15,806 nucleotides of DNA from an uncultured Granulicatella sp. (GCF_938030755.1 NZ_CALHIF010000046.1:1-15806), one strand, 5' to 3'. Positions 1 through 7,440 are shown, counted from the first letter of the stretch. A program made the numbers and translations. Notes: generated by a model not told the origin, from the letters alone.

Positions 1-72
1 CCCAAGTCTACCAATCACGCAAAATGCCGACATCATTGCGATAAATGCGATTTTTTGAGTAGAGATTTTCAT
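1..72 (-). CDS. ECF transporter S component, N-terminus only (partial)
   Basis: An ATG at 72 (reverse strand) opens a frame that runs off the left edge of the window. Only 24 residues are visible, beginning MKISTQKIAFIAMMSAFCVI. This is a short basic start followed by a hydrophobic segment, as is common in ECF transporter substrate-binding S components. The gene starts 3 bases after the stop of the DUF4430 lipoprotein, so the two are almost certainly co-transcribed and probably translationally coupled. DUF4430 lipoproteins often sit beside ECF S components in Firmicutes, which is the main reason for the call. The substrate cannot be told. With so little sequence, another small membrane protein is possible. 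Confidence 0.5.
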   Translation of the reverse strand, partial: MKISTQKIAFIAMMSAFCVIGRLG

Positions 73-75
73 AGA

Positions 76-477
76 TTATTGAAGTTTATTTAATTTCCAG
101 TCGATGACATCTCCAGCTTTGAGGATGACTTCTTTCGCACCAACAGGACTCATTTGTCCATTTACATCAAATAACCAGTATTTTTGTTCAGATGGAACTT
201 GTTCAACTCCGTTAATAGAAGAGATAAATCCGTCTTTTTCGACGATTTTTAATTGTGCTTTCATGACATCTAAGAGATTATCTCCCTCTTTAAAAGTGAG
301 AGTAAACGGACTGCCTTCAATCGATTGTCCATCTTTTGTAATATTGAGCGTCACACTAGTAGTTTGGACAGCTGTAGTCGTTTCAACACTTGTCGTTGTT
401 GCGTTCGTATTTACAGGGGCTTGTCCACACGCGGTTAATAATAAAGCTGCTGTTAAAATTCCAATAATCTTTTTCAT
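76..477 (-). CDS. DUF4430 domain lipoprotein
   Basis: A 133-residue secreted lipoprotein. The N-terminus has a lysine pair, a hydrophobic stretch and the lipobox LTAC with the lipidated Cys at 17. A Thr-rich linker (about 20-42) follows. The C-terminal ~90 residues resemble DUF4430, the transcobalamin/intrinsic-factor-like C-terminal domain, including YWLFDVNG and a final GDVIDWKL strand. The start is backed by an AAAGGAG site a few bases upstream. It is the first gene of an operon with the ECF S component that runs off the left edge, so it may present a ligand to that transporter on the outer face of the membrane. Family call is fairly secure; the ligand is unknown. Confidence 0.8.
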   Translation of the reverse strand: MKKIIGILTAALLLTACGQAPVNTNATTTSVETTTAVQTTSVTLNITKDGQSIEGSPFTLTFKEGDNLLDVMKAQLKIVEKDGFISSINGVEQVPSEQKYWLFDVNGQMSPVGAKEVILKAGDVIDWKLNKLQ

Positions 478-511
478 AAGAATCTCCTTTATGCTGTTTT
501 AATCAGCCCTC

Positions 512-540
512 ATTCTAACAATCTTCATAAAACTTGTAAA
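512..540 (-). promoter_or_regulatory. Sigma-A promoter of the DUF4430 / ECF operon
   Basis: Read on the minus strand, TTTACA (535-540) is followed after exactly 17 bases by TAGAAT (512-517). Each hexamer matches 5 of 6 consensus bases. It lies about 35 bases upstream of the lipoprotein start. Confidence 0.6.
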
Positions 541-569
541 GGATTTTTGCCAAAAACAATAGAAAAGAC

Positions 570-597
570 TTTGCATTTGTGAAAAAAATGGTATACT
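570..597 (+). promoter_or_regulatory. Probable promoter of the formate/nitrite transporter gene
   Basis: TATACT at 592-597 is preceded by TG at 589-590, giving an extended -10. A weak -35 (TTTGCA, 570-575) sits 16 bases upstream. The start codon at 628 is preceded by a strong TTAGGAGG ribosome binding site. Confidence 0.5.
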
Positions 598-627
598 GAA
601 GTGTAATTAATTTTTAGGAGGAATGTT

Positions 628-1428
628 ATGGAACACACGAGTGAGTTCAATACAAAACTTGAAAAAGCATGTCAAAAAAAACAAGCGCTTTTTGATGAAA
701 GTAAAATGCGCTATGCACTACGTTCAATGTTTGCAGGTGCATTTTTAACGATGAGTACCGCCGCAGGAGCCCATGCAGCACAAATTATAGCTGGATTAAA
801 TCCTGCGTTAAGTAGATTTACTTTTGCATTTATCTTCACTTGGGGATTGGTTTATGTTGTATTTTTAAACGGAGAGTTAGCTACTTCGAACATGATGTTC
901 TTAACAGCTGGAGCGTATCAAAAACATATTAAATGGTCTAAAGCAATTGCTATTTTATTCTATTGTACTTTATTTAATTTAATTGGAGCCATGTTTATAG
1001 GAGCCTTATTCGCGAATAGTTCAGCATTTAACGGAATCAATGTCAATGAGTTCATCGCAAAAGTTGCGGAATTGAAATTGTCTCGTTCAAACGAACTGAT
1101 TTTATTAGAAGGTATTTTAGCAAATGTCTTCGTTAACGTAGCGATTCTTTCATTTATCTTAATCAAGAGTGAAGAAGCTAAATTATGGATTGTTATCTCA
1201 GCAATTTTCATGTTTGTTTACTTAGTAAATGAACACGTAGTAGCGAATTTTGCGTCGTTCTCTATCGTAAAATTCTCACCAGTTGGAAACTCAATTGATG
1301 CTTTAAATTGGCTCAATATTATTCGTCATTGGGCAGTATCATTTGTTGGAAACTGGATTGGTGGAGGAATCTTAATTGGGTTAGCTTATGCCTTCTTAAA
1401 CCGTACAAAAACACCTTATGTAGATTAA
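628..1428 (+). CDS. Formate/nitrite transporter (FNT) family channel
   Basis: A 266-residue integral membrane protein of FNT length with about six hydrophobic segments. Family signatures are visible: GELATSN (82-88) matches the first half-helix break, GILANVFVNVA lies near 162-172, NEHVVAN (201-207) carries the central pore His203 equivalent to FocA His209, and GNWIGGGILIG (241-251) is the last conserved segment. FNT channels move formate, nitrite, hydrosulfide or lactate with proton coupling. In a fermentative lactic-type bacterium formate is the likely substrate, but the sequence does not decide this and no pyruvate formate-lyase gene is in the window. It is a single-gene unit with its own promoter and a bidirectional terminator. 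Confidence 0.9.
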   Translation: MEHTSEFNTKLEKACQKKQALFDESKMRYALRSMFAGAFLTMSTAAGAHAAQIIAGLNPALSRFTFAFIFTWGLVYVVFLNGELATSNMMFLTAGAYQKHIKWSKAIAILFYCTLFNLIGAMFIGALFANSSAFNGINVNEFIAKVAELKLSRSNELILLEGILANVFVNVAILSFILIKSEEAKLWIVISAIFMFVYLVNEHVVANFASFSIVKFSPVGNSIDALNWLNIIRHWAVSFVGNWIGGGILIGLAYAFLNRTKTPYVD

Positions 1429-1440
1429 TTGAAATCATAC

Positions 1441-1474
1441 AAAAAAGACTCGCATTTTTTGCGAGTCTTTTTTT
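1441..1474. terminator. Bidirectional rho-independent terminator
   Basis: Perfect stem GACTCGCA (1447-1454) with TGCGAGTC (1460-1467), flanked by A6 on the left and T7 on the right. It can stop transcription of the FNT gene from the left and of the convergent membrane-protein gene from the right. Confidence 0.9.
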
Positions 1475-1493
1475 GAACCAGTAGACCTTTTAA

Positions 1494-2495
1494 TTAGAAA
1501 GGTCTCTTTTTGTTTTCAAATCCTAATTGAACCTCTGGGAATTCTTGGTTTACTGCATAGAAGAATGGTTGTAGTAAGTCATCGGTGTCTTCGCCCACAT
1601 TCTTAATGAGAAGAGTAGTTTTCTTTCTGCGATAAGATTTGTCTGAGGTTAAAATGATTAGTTGTGAAGTACGACTTACCGTCATACCATATGATTTTTG
1701 TGTGTAGATATAATGGTAAATGCGGTCAGCTTTTGTTAAGTCATATACTTGGAAGTTTTTGAATGTAGAAATAAGGTGATTTTTGTATAATATAACGCCT
1801 AATTGGTTATCTACATAAGTCGCATTTTCTAATACCGTATCCATTGAATAATTCAATTCTGGATAAGCTGTATAAAGTTCAGCATAAGCTTTATCTTCTC
1901 CTCTACGAGTGGCGTAGGCTGAGTAGAAGAATACGAGGCCGAATATTACAGCGAGACCTGCTCCAACCGAAGCATAAAGACGATCGGTATTCGCTTCATA
2001 AGCAGAAACATAATATTCAGTTTCAGCTAACTGAGAAATAGCTCTATTGTCTTTAATCGTTTCTTTGAACTCTCTAGTGTAGTTTATAACCGCACCCTCT
2101 CCATCCGATTTACGGACTTTAGCCAGAACATAAACTGGGTTATCGGCTAAGGTATCCTGTTTAGCTTTGAGTTCGTCAATCAGTTTATCGCCTTCTTTTA
2201 CTTCAAGGCTGGTATAACCATAATCTTCGTTATCTTTACGAGTAAACTCGATTAAATATAATTGAGTCCCTCCATCTATATTCCCAATAGGCTCCGATAA
2301 AAATCCAGTAACTTTAACAGAAGTAGTTGCATTGTCTTTCATAGGACTTACACCGAAGATATTTCCTTGTTTATACAAATTCTCTGCAGTTTGGAAGAAA
2401 TAGAAGAAGCCCATAAGTCCAATAGCGATAAGAAATGAGACAACTCCCATAACAATTAGTGAAATAATTCCACGAGTATTACGTTTTTCAGTCAT
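1494..2495 (-). CDS. Two-TM membrane protein of unknown function, paralogue 1
   Basis: A 333-residue protein I do not recognise. One hydrophobic helix lies near residues 9-35, an extracytoplasmic region of ~135 residues follows, a second helix lies near 173-195, and a C-terminal cytoplasmic domain of ~135 residues starts with AYAELYTAYPELNYS. The C-terminus is very similar to that of the neighbouring gene: YDLT.A.RIYHY, YG.T..R.S, SYR+KKT, NVGE.TD..LQPFF and a final RPF. The region with alternating strands (ILYKNHLI...) could be a PH-like fold, which is inference only. A longer frame begins at 2531, but the AAAGGAG site sits just upstream of the ATG at 2495, and this length matches the paralogue. 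No operon partner: both sides have terminators. Confidence 0.85.
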   Translation of the reverse strand: MTEKRNTRGIISLIVMGVVSFLIAIGLMGFFYFFQTAENLYKQGNIFGVSPMKDNATTSVKVTGFLSEPIGNIDGGTQLYLIEFTRKDNEDYGYTSLEVKEGDKLIDELKAKQDTLADNPVYVLAKVRKSDGEGAVINYTREFKETIKDNRAISQLAETEYYVSAYEANTDRLYASVGAGLAVIFGLVFFYSAYATRRGEDKAYAELYTAYPELNYSMDTVLENATYVDNQLGVILYKNHLISTFKNFQVYDLTKADRIYHYIYTQKSYGMTVSRTSQLIILTSDKSYRRKKTTLLIKNVGEDTDDLLQPFFYAVNQEFPEVQLGFENKKRPF

Positions 2496-2531
2496 AATAA
2501 TTCTCCTTTTATAGGTATGTATAACAGACAT

Positions 2532-2560
2532 AATATATCATAAGATAGTTTGAAGTGCAA
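2532..2560 (-). promoter_or_regulatory. Probable promoter of membrane-protein paralogue 1
   Basis: On the minus strand TTGCAC (2555-2560), a 17-base spacer and TATATT (2532-2537), with TG one base ahead of the -10. The -35 is weak; the extended -10 makes it plausible. Confidence 0.45.
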
Positions 2561-2600
2561 AGGTTTGTTTGAAGTTTCACCTACTGAAATGGAAGAGTAT

Positions 2601-2654
2601 TGGACAAAAAATCCCTCCTTTACTGGGTTGTCCAGTAAAGAGGGGATTTATCCA
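2601..2654 (-). terminator. Terminator of membrane-protein paralogue 2
   Basis: Long hairpin: TTTACTGG (2619-2626) pairs with CCAGTAAA (2632-2639), extended by AAATCCC (2609-2615) against GGGGATTT (2642-2649). Read on the minus strand the stem is followed by TTTTTT, so it terminates the gene ending at 2678. The two paralogues are therefore separate transcription units. Confidence 0.8.
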
Positions 2655-2677
2655 TTTGCGAGTCTTTTTAGGCCATA

Positions 2678-3673
2678 TTAAAATGGTCTATTTTTTTCAT
2701 AACCAACTTCTAAGTTAGGGAACTCTTGGTGAGCTGCAAAGAAGAAAGGTTGTAAGAAGTTATCGGTTTCTTCACCGATATTTGTAATTTGAATTTTTGT
2801 TTTTTTCTTTCTATAACTTGTATTATCCGTCAAAAATACGATATATGAATCGCGGTTTGTTGTGATCCCATAACGTTTATGGTTGATTTGATAATGATAA
2901 ATACGATTTGCTTGAGTTAAATCATAGACTTCTAACCCGCTAAGCGTTGTAAAGAAGTGATTTTTATAAATATACACTCTTGTTTTGTCATCGGCATAAG
3001 TTGCGTTTTGTAACATTAAGTCTAAGTTACCATTTAGTTCTGGGTAAGCTGCATATAATTCATCGTAAGCTGCATTTACTTTCTTACGTTTTAGGAAAGC
3101 TAATCCAACGAAAAGAAGTCCAGCTGCAGAAAGCCCAATTGCTACATACATGCCACCTTGAGCTGAAGAAGATGATTCAGATGTAGATAGATAGTAAGTT
3201 GTTTCTGATTTACCAGATAATAGATTATTATCATTCAAAACTTTTGTAAATTTAGAGTCGTAGTCTACAATGGCTTTTTTATTACGGAAAGAATCGATGA
3301 CAGTGACTTTAACTAATTCTGGATTGTCTGGCAAAGTATCATTTTTTGAAATTAAATCAGAAGCTAATTTTGAATCAGCAGGAACTTCAAGACCGATGAT
3401 TCCATACGTATTATCTTCTTTTAAATATTCAATAATATACAGTTTTGATTTTCCACTATCGACCGTAGCCACAGGATTACTAGAAATTTGAGTGACCTTA
3501 ACCACTTGTGTATCTCCGTCTTCCCTTCGAGCGACATCAAACACTTTTCCTGCTTTTTCTAAGTCTTCTGGAGTAGATTTATTTAAACTGAATAAGACAA
3601 CACCAGCTAGGGCGATTAAAATGATTCCGAAAATAAGACGCAGCTTAAATCCGTGATTGCGATTTTCTTTCAT
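2678..3673 (-). CDS. Two-TM membrane protein of unknown function, paralogue 2
   Basis: A 331-residue paralogue of the adjacent minus-strand gene with the same layout: helix near residues 10-30, extracytoplasmic region to about 170 with a Ser-rich stretch (STSESSSS) just before the second helix (about 173-194), then KRKK and a cytoplasmic domain starting AYDELYAAYPELN. The cytoplasmic half is the most conserved part (YDLTQANRIYHY, RKKKTKIQITNIGEETD, LQPFFFAAHQEFP, final RPF); the outer domains have drifted more (shared pattern DTL.DNP in both). Ribosome binding site AAGGGG lies upstream of the ATG. Function unknown; a membrane-tethered sensor or scaffold is possible but not shown. Confidence 0.85.
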   Translation of the reverse strand: MKENRNHGFKLRLIFGIILIALAGVVLFSLNKSTPEDLEKAGKVFDVARREDGDTQVVKVTQISSNPVATVDSGKSKLYIIEYLKEDNTYGIIGLEVPADSKLASDLISKNDTLPDNPELVKVTVIDSFRNKKAIVDYDSKFTKVLNDNNLLSGKSETTYYLSTSESSSSAQGGMYVAIGLSAAGLLFVGLAFLKRKKVNAAYDELYAAYPELNGNLDLMLQNATYADDKTRVYIYKNHFFTTLSGLEVYDLTQANRIYHYQINHKRYGITTNRDSYIVFLTDNTSYRKKKTKIQITNIGEETDNFLQPFFFAAHQEFPNLEVGYEKNRPF

Positions 3674-3715
3674 AAATAAAGTCCCCTTCTTAAATAATAT
3701 GTTTATAATACACCT

Positions 3716-3744
3716 ATCATAAACTAGATTTTTAGGAAATGCAA
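3716..3744 (-). promoter_or_regulatory. Probable promoter of membrane-protein paralogue 2
   Basis: On the minus strand TTGCAT (3739-3744), a 17-base spacer and TATGAT (3716-3721). Both hexamers are imperfect. The context (TTGCA followed by TTC) resembles the promoter region of the paralogue downstream. Confidence 0.45.
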
Positions 3745-3843
3745 GAACGAATATAGCTTCATAAAGGGAGGGGTTTGGTTCTACGAATGAGAGTTAGAGA
3801 TGTTTTTAATATGAGCAGAAAATTTTTTGCTTTCTCTTTTCCA

Positions 3844-3852
3844 TGCTATCAT
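3844..3852 (+). promoter_or_regulatory. Possible extended -10 element of the oppA-like gene
   Basis: TGCTATCAT forms an extended -10 about 50 bases upstream of the start. No good -35 is present at the right distance; only a T-rich TTTTTG (3824-3829) lies 17 bases upstream. Confidence 0.35.
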
Positions 3853-3900
3853 GTAGCTATCGTGAAATGCGATGTATTTTACCAATAAAGGAGAATTGTT

Positions 3901-5520
3901 ATGAAAAAATCAACCAAATTATTAATGACAACACTGTTAATTTCGTTAGGTTTGGCTGCATGTGGTGGCAATTCAACTTCGACGACAGCAAATAATCAAC
4001 AAAGTTTAACGATTACAACATTTGGAGAATTAGCAACATTGGATAGTGCTGACTATGATGATGTGCCAAGTTCTGATATGTTAGGACAAATTTTTGAAGG
4101 GTTATACCGTGTCGCAAAAGACAATAAAGTTGAATTAGGGATGGCTGCAGAAGAACCAACTGTGAGCTCGGATGGTCTTGTTTATACATTTAAACTACGT
4201 GACGCTAAATGGTCTGATGGCACTCCAGTAACAGCCGGTGATTTTGTATATACGTATCGTAAATTAGTGAATCCAAAAGAAGGACATGTGGCTCAATCAG
4301 CGGATGTGTTCAAAAACGCTAAAAAGATTCGTACGGGAGAATTAGGCGTTGAAGAACTAGGTGTTAAAGCAATCGATGATAAAACACTAGAAATCACCCT
4401 TGAAAATCCTGCACCATATTTACCAAAATTATTAACAGGTTCTCGTTTCTTACCACAATCTGAAAAAGTGGCAACTGAAAAAGGAGAAGGGTATGGATCT
4501 ACTGCTGACTCCATTGTAACGAATGGACCTTTTAAATTAGAAGGCTGGACAGGTTCTGAACTTTCTTGGAAACTTGTTAAAAATGAAGGGTACTGGGATG
4601 CTTCAAACGTTGCATTACAAAACGTCACAGTGAATGTGTCAAAAGAAGTCGCAACTTCTGTTCAATTATTTGAAGGAAAACAAGTACAATACACAACCAT
4701 CAGCGAACAATTCGTGGATCAATATAAAGGGCAACCAACCTACCATGCAATTCCAAAAGCAACAATGGGGTATATGAGTTTCAACGTAGAACGTAAAGTG
4801 ACAGGAAATAAACATTTCCGTCGAGCAATTGCGATGGCATATGATAAAGCCTCTTTAGTGAATAATGTCATGAAAGATGGTTCCATTGTTTCAAATGGAT
4901 TAGTTCCAAAAGGATTTGGTGAAAATCCAGAAAGTGGAAAAGACTATGTAGAAGATCGTGGCGACTTACTCAGCTATAATGTAGAAGAAGCTCAAAAAGA
5001 ACTAGCGTTAGCAAAACAAGAGCTAGGCATGGACACTATTGAAGTAACTCTACTAACTTCTGATGCCGGTAGTGCAAAAGTAGTCGGTGAATACTTACAA
5101 GCACAAATTCAAAAGAATTTACCAGGTGTGAAATTCAACATCAAATCTGTACCATTGAAAAACCGTTTAGAATTACAAAGAGCGGATGATTTTGATATTT
5201 TCTTTGGAACTTGGGCACCAGATTACCAAGATCCAGTGAACTTCTTAGAGCAATACGTTACAGGCGGAGGTATTAACTTCGCAAACTATTCAAGCTCTAC
5301 TTATGACGAAGCTGTGAATGCAGTGAAAACAAAATATGCAACACAACCAGCTGAACGTTATAAACAAATGATTGCTGCAGAAAAAATCATCATGGATGAT
5401 GCGATTGTGGCGCCAATCTATCAAGCAAGCCAAAGCTATTTACTTGCTGAAAACGTAGATGGATTTGAAGTTCTTCCATTTGGACGTACAATCAACCTAC
5501 GACAAGCTTCTGTAAAATAA
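3901..5520 (+). CDS. oppA: Peptide ABC transporter substrate-binding lipoprotein (OppA family)
   Basis: A 539-residue extracytoplasmic solute-binding protein, normal length for SBP_bac_5. A signal peptide ends in the lipobox LAAC with the lipidated Cys at 21, followed by a low-complexity Ser/Thr/Asn linker. Family hallmarks include QIFEGLYR near residue 63, YTFKLRDAKWSDGTPVTAGD, TNGPFKLEGW and FRRAIAMAYDK, all typical of oligopeptide-binding proteins. It binds peptides outside the cell and delivers them to an Opp permease. No permease or ATPase gene is adjacent and a terminator follows directly, so this is an orphan binding protein that must use a transporter encoded elsewhere. A role in pheromone uptake is known for some orphan OppA proteins but cannot be inferred here. 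AAAGGAG ribosome binding site present. Confidence 0.92.
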   Translation: MKKSTKLLMTTLLISLGLAACGGNSTSTTANNQQSLTITTFGELATLDSADYDDVPSSDMLGQIFEGLYRVAKDNKVELGMAAEEPTVSSDGLVYTFKLRDAKWSDGTPVTAGDFVYTYRKLVNPKEGHVAQSADVFKNAKKIRTGELGVEELGVKAIDDKTLEITLENPAPYLPKLLTGSRFLPQSEKVATEKGEGYGSTADSIVTNGPFKLEGWTGSELSWKLVKNEGYWDASNVALQNVTVNVSKEVATSVQLFEGKQVQYTTISEQFVDQYKGQPTYHAIPKATMGYMSFNVERKVTGNKHFRRAIAMAYDKASLVNNVMKDGSIVSNGLVPKGFGENPESGKDYVEDRGDLLSYNVEEAQKELALAKQELGMDTIEVTLLTSDAGSAKVVGEYLQAQIQKNLPGVKFNIKSVPLKNRLELQRADDFDIFFGTWAPDYQDPVNFLEQYVTGGGINFANYSSSTYDEAVNAVKTKYATQPAERYKQMIAAEKIIMDDAIVAPIYQASQSYLLAENVDGFEVLPFGRTINLRQASVK

Positions 5521-5530
5521 TCAAAAAAAT

Positions 5531-5558
5531 AAGAGACTCGAATTTTCGAGTCTCTTTT
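5531..5558 (+). terminator. Terminator of the oppA-like gene
   Basis: Near-perfect palindrome: AAGAGACTCGAA (5531-5542) pairs with TTCGAGTCTCTT (5545-5556) and is followed by more T residues, just after the stop codon. Confidence 0.85.
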
Positions 5559-5572
5559 CGTTTTGAAAAAGC

Positions 5573-5621
5573 AAAATGTAACAGTTATGTTACATTTTAT
5601 AAAATCGCTCTTTGAACGATT
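5573..5621 (-). terminator. Hairpins at the 3' end of the AraC-GNAT operon
   Basis: Two inverted repeats: AAATCG with CGATTT (about 5601-5621), and AAAATGTAAC (5573-5582) with GTTACATTTT (5589-5598) around a 6-base loop. On the minus strand the second stem ends in a T-rich run reaching TTTTTC, consistent with a terminator for the convergent acetyltransferase gene. The perfect TGTAAC-N6-GTTACA dyad could also be a protein-binding site. Confidence 0.6.
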
Positions 5622-5640
5622 TCGTCCGAAGAGGGACTTT

Positions 5641-6204
5641 TTATAATGTTTTTGTCATATGATAATACGGATGACCGCTTAAGACACGTTCGCTTTCTGG
5701 GGTGTAGCCCAGTTTTTCATATAATTTGTAGGCTTTTGTATTATCCTTTTCGCAGTTGAGGGCGATTTTTGTGGCCCCTTGCTGGCGCGCTAAGTTTTCT
5801 ACTTCTACCAATAATTTACGACCAATCCCATGGCGACGATATTCGGGATAGACTGCTAAGATATCAATGTACCATTCTCCGGGCATCGTCTCCTTATCCT
5901 CGTAGAGCGGGATTTGATGCTCAATGTTGTAAGCCTCGTATAATTGGTGGAATGGATCATCAATCGTGTCTTCTAAGTGCCCGTGATAGCCAAAAATTGC
6001 CCCAGCCACTTTTCCCTCATGGATATAGACCAGGGTTTGGCTAAGACCGTAGCGAAACTGATTGTCGAGCATGGCTTCTTCTAGCATCGCATAGAGCATT
6101 TCTGGGCTTGTATGTTCCAGAATTGGCAGTTCCATATCTTGCATAATTAATTCGATGAGCGGGATGATTTGACGGCGTTCATCGCGCTTTGGTTTTCGTA
6201 TCAT
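5641..6204 (-). CDS. GNAT family N-acetyltransferase
   Basis: A 187-residue GCN5-type acetyltransferase. The acetyl-CoA binding motif A is clear: ILAVYPEYRRHGIGRKLL (about 115-132) with the R/Q-x-x-G-x-G/A pattern as RRHGIG (123-128). It is followed by a motif B region with N-terminal sequence ALNCEKDNTKAYKLYEKLGY (about 148-167), where the AxxLYEKLGF-like ending is typical. The N-terminal ~60 residues are family-variable and set the unknown substrate. The start ATG overlaps the stop codon of the upstream AraC-type regulator (ATGA), so the two are translationally coupled. The substrate is not inferable; small molecules and protein N-termini are both possible. Confidence 0.88.
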   Translation of the reverse strand: MIRKPKRDERRQIIPLIELIMQDMELPILEHTSPEMLYAMLEEAMLDNQFRYGLSQTLVYIHEGKVAGAIFGYHGHLEDTIDDPFHQLYEAYNIEHQIPLYEDKETMPGEWYIDILAVYPEYRRHGIGRKLLVEVENLARQQGATKIALNCEKDNTKAYKLYEKLGYTPESERVLSGHPYYHMTKTL

Positions 6205-7049
6205 TGGGACTCCTTTTGATATTTCTCGCGGTAATCCGTTGGGGAAATTCCCGTTATTTTTCTAAATTGTTTTGAAAAGTAAGTTGGTGTTGTAAATCCA
6301 ACGATGTCAGCCACTTGAGAAATAGAATAATTCGTTGTCCGCAGTAGAATTTTACTTTCTTTGATACGAATGGTCATTAAGTATTCCATTGGAGACATCC
6401 CAACTTCTTTTTTAAAACTGTGGGAAATATAGAAGCGGCTTAAGTGGGTCATTGACGCTAAGGCTTCTAGCTGAATGCTTTCTCGGTAGTAAGTCTTCAA
6501 ATAATGTTTGATAAAAGCAATATCTTTTGTCGTTTTACTATGAGCACCGACTTCCAAATCAAAATGCTGGTGTCTTAAAATCTTAATCAATAAGATTTCT
6601 AACAGATTATGACAAACTAAATCATAACTGAGTGCTTGGTTGGTGGCTTCTTGCACCATCGCGTTTAAGTAGCGTAAAATGTCCTTTTGCTCATCTCGTA
6701 AATTAAAGAACGAAAAAGGATGTCCACCTTGATCCACAGGTGTTAAATTCGAGAAGGAAAGACCTTGGATTCCCACCACAATGTATTCTAGAGGAGAATC
6801 TGGTGAAGAAACTTCAGTGTGTTCTACCTGAGGATTAATAATGACAAAATCATTGGCTTTAACCGGAAAACGTTGGTGTTGAATAATAAATTCGCCCTTA
6901 CCATCAATAACATAGAAAAGTTCAGTAAAGGGATGAGTGTGTAGCGTACTATGCCAGTCGCTATCGTATTTGGATTTGGTAATAGACTCTAATCGGAAGG
7001 ATAAATTCTTAATATCAGACTCTATCATTAAAAAACGTTCGTTACTCAT
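6201..7049 (-). CDS. AraC-family transcriptional regulator with cupin domain
   Basis: A 282-residue regulator. The N-terminal half is a cupin-type sensor (HTLHTHPFTELFYVIDGKGE and later VIINPQVEH), expected to bind a small ligand such as a sugar. The C-terminal ~100 residues hold the two helix-turn-helix motifs of the AraC family (LEALASMTHLSRFYISHSFK and ISQVADIVGFTTPTYFSKQF, then GISPTDYR). A frame start exists seven codons earlier at 7070, but AAAGGA lies 6 bases before the ATG at 7049, so that start is preferred. The gene has its own strong promoter and shares an ATGA overlap with the acetyltransferase. Targets unknown; autoregulation or control of the divergent folT region is possible but not shown. 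Confidence 0.9.
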   Translation of the reverse strand: MSNERFLMIESDIKNLSFRLESITKSKYDSDWHSTLHTHPFTELFYVIDGKGEFIIQHQRFPVKANDFVIINPQVEHTEVSSPDSPLEYIVVGIQGLSFSNLTPVDQGGHPFSFFNLRDEQKDILRYLNAMVQEATNQALSYDLVCHNLLEILLIKILRHQHFDLEVGAHSKTTKDIAFIKHYLKTYYRESIQLEALASMTHLSRFYISHSFKKEVGMSPMEYLMTIRIKESKILLRTTNYSISQVADIVGFTTPTYFSKQFRKITGISPTDYREKYQKESQ

Positions 7050-7082
7050 GTTGCATCCTTTCTTTGGCAATCTTACTATCTA

Positions 7083-7111
7083 ATTATACAGATTGTAGAA
7101 AACGGTATCAA
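7083..7111 (-). promoter_or_regulatory. Sigma-A promoter of the AraC-GNAT operon
   Basis: On the minus strand TTGATA (7106-7111), a 17-base spacer and a perfect TATAAT (7083-7088). Strongest promoter in the window by consensus match. Confidence 0.75.
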
Positions 7112-7212
7112 CAATATTTTCGGATTTTATCTTTTTAGAAAATATTTTTTCAGTCAAAAGCGTTCAAAAGACGATGAACATCGATTTTACAAGCCCTAAA
7201 AATAGAGAGGAC

Positions 7213-7241
7213 TTGACGCTGGGACACGAAGAAGGTATCCT
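7213..7241 (+). promoter_or_regulatory. Probable promoter of the THF riboswitch-folT transcript
   Basis: TTGACG (7213-7218, 5 of 6), a 17-base spacer and TATCCT (7236-7241, 4 of 6). It would place the RNA start near 7248, leaving about 55 bases before the riboswitch. Between 7112 and 7212 I see only a short CGATG/CATCG dyad (7172-7183) and AT-rich sequence. Confidence 0.5.
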
Positions 7242-7304
7242 TACCAAGAGTAAGAAAGGAGATTCATGGAAAGTAGGAACTAAATTTTCTAGAACCTAAA
7301 AAAT

Positions 7305-7398
7305 CAGAGTAGACTTTATTGCGTTAAGTGCCCGGAGGATGGAATGTTGCCACTGGGACGAAAATGGAAACATTGCGGTAATTTAGTCGCATTCGCTG
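7305..7398 (+). ncRNA. Tetrahydrofolate (THF) riboswitch
   Basis: The sequence follows the THF riboswitch consensus from memory: AGAGTAGA (7306-7313), GCGTTAAGTG (7321-7330), the loop segment GGATGGAATGTTGCC, GGGACGAA (7355-7362), GCGGT (7375-7379) and GCATTCGCTG (7389-7398). Pairing agrees: CAG (7305-7307) with CTG (7396-7398); GACT/AGTC plus ATT/AAT around two T-T mismatches in the second stem (7312-7320 with 7380-7388); CCCGG (7331-7335) with CTGGG (7353-7357); and AATG-GAAA-CATT, a GNRA-capped hairpin. It lies directly upstream of a folate transporter gene, its usual context. A covariance-model search with the Rfam THF family would settle it. Confidence 0.92.
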
Positions 7399-7440
7399 CA
7401 TTTAAACAACACTAGAAATAGAAGAAGTTAAATGGAGCAA

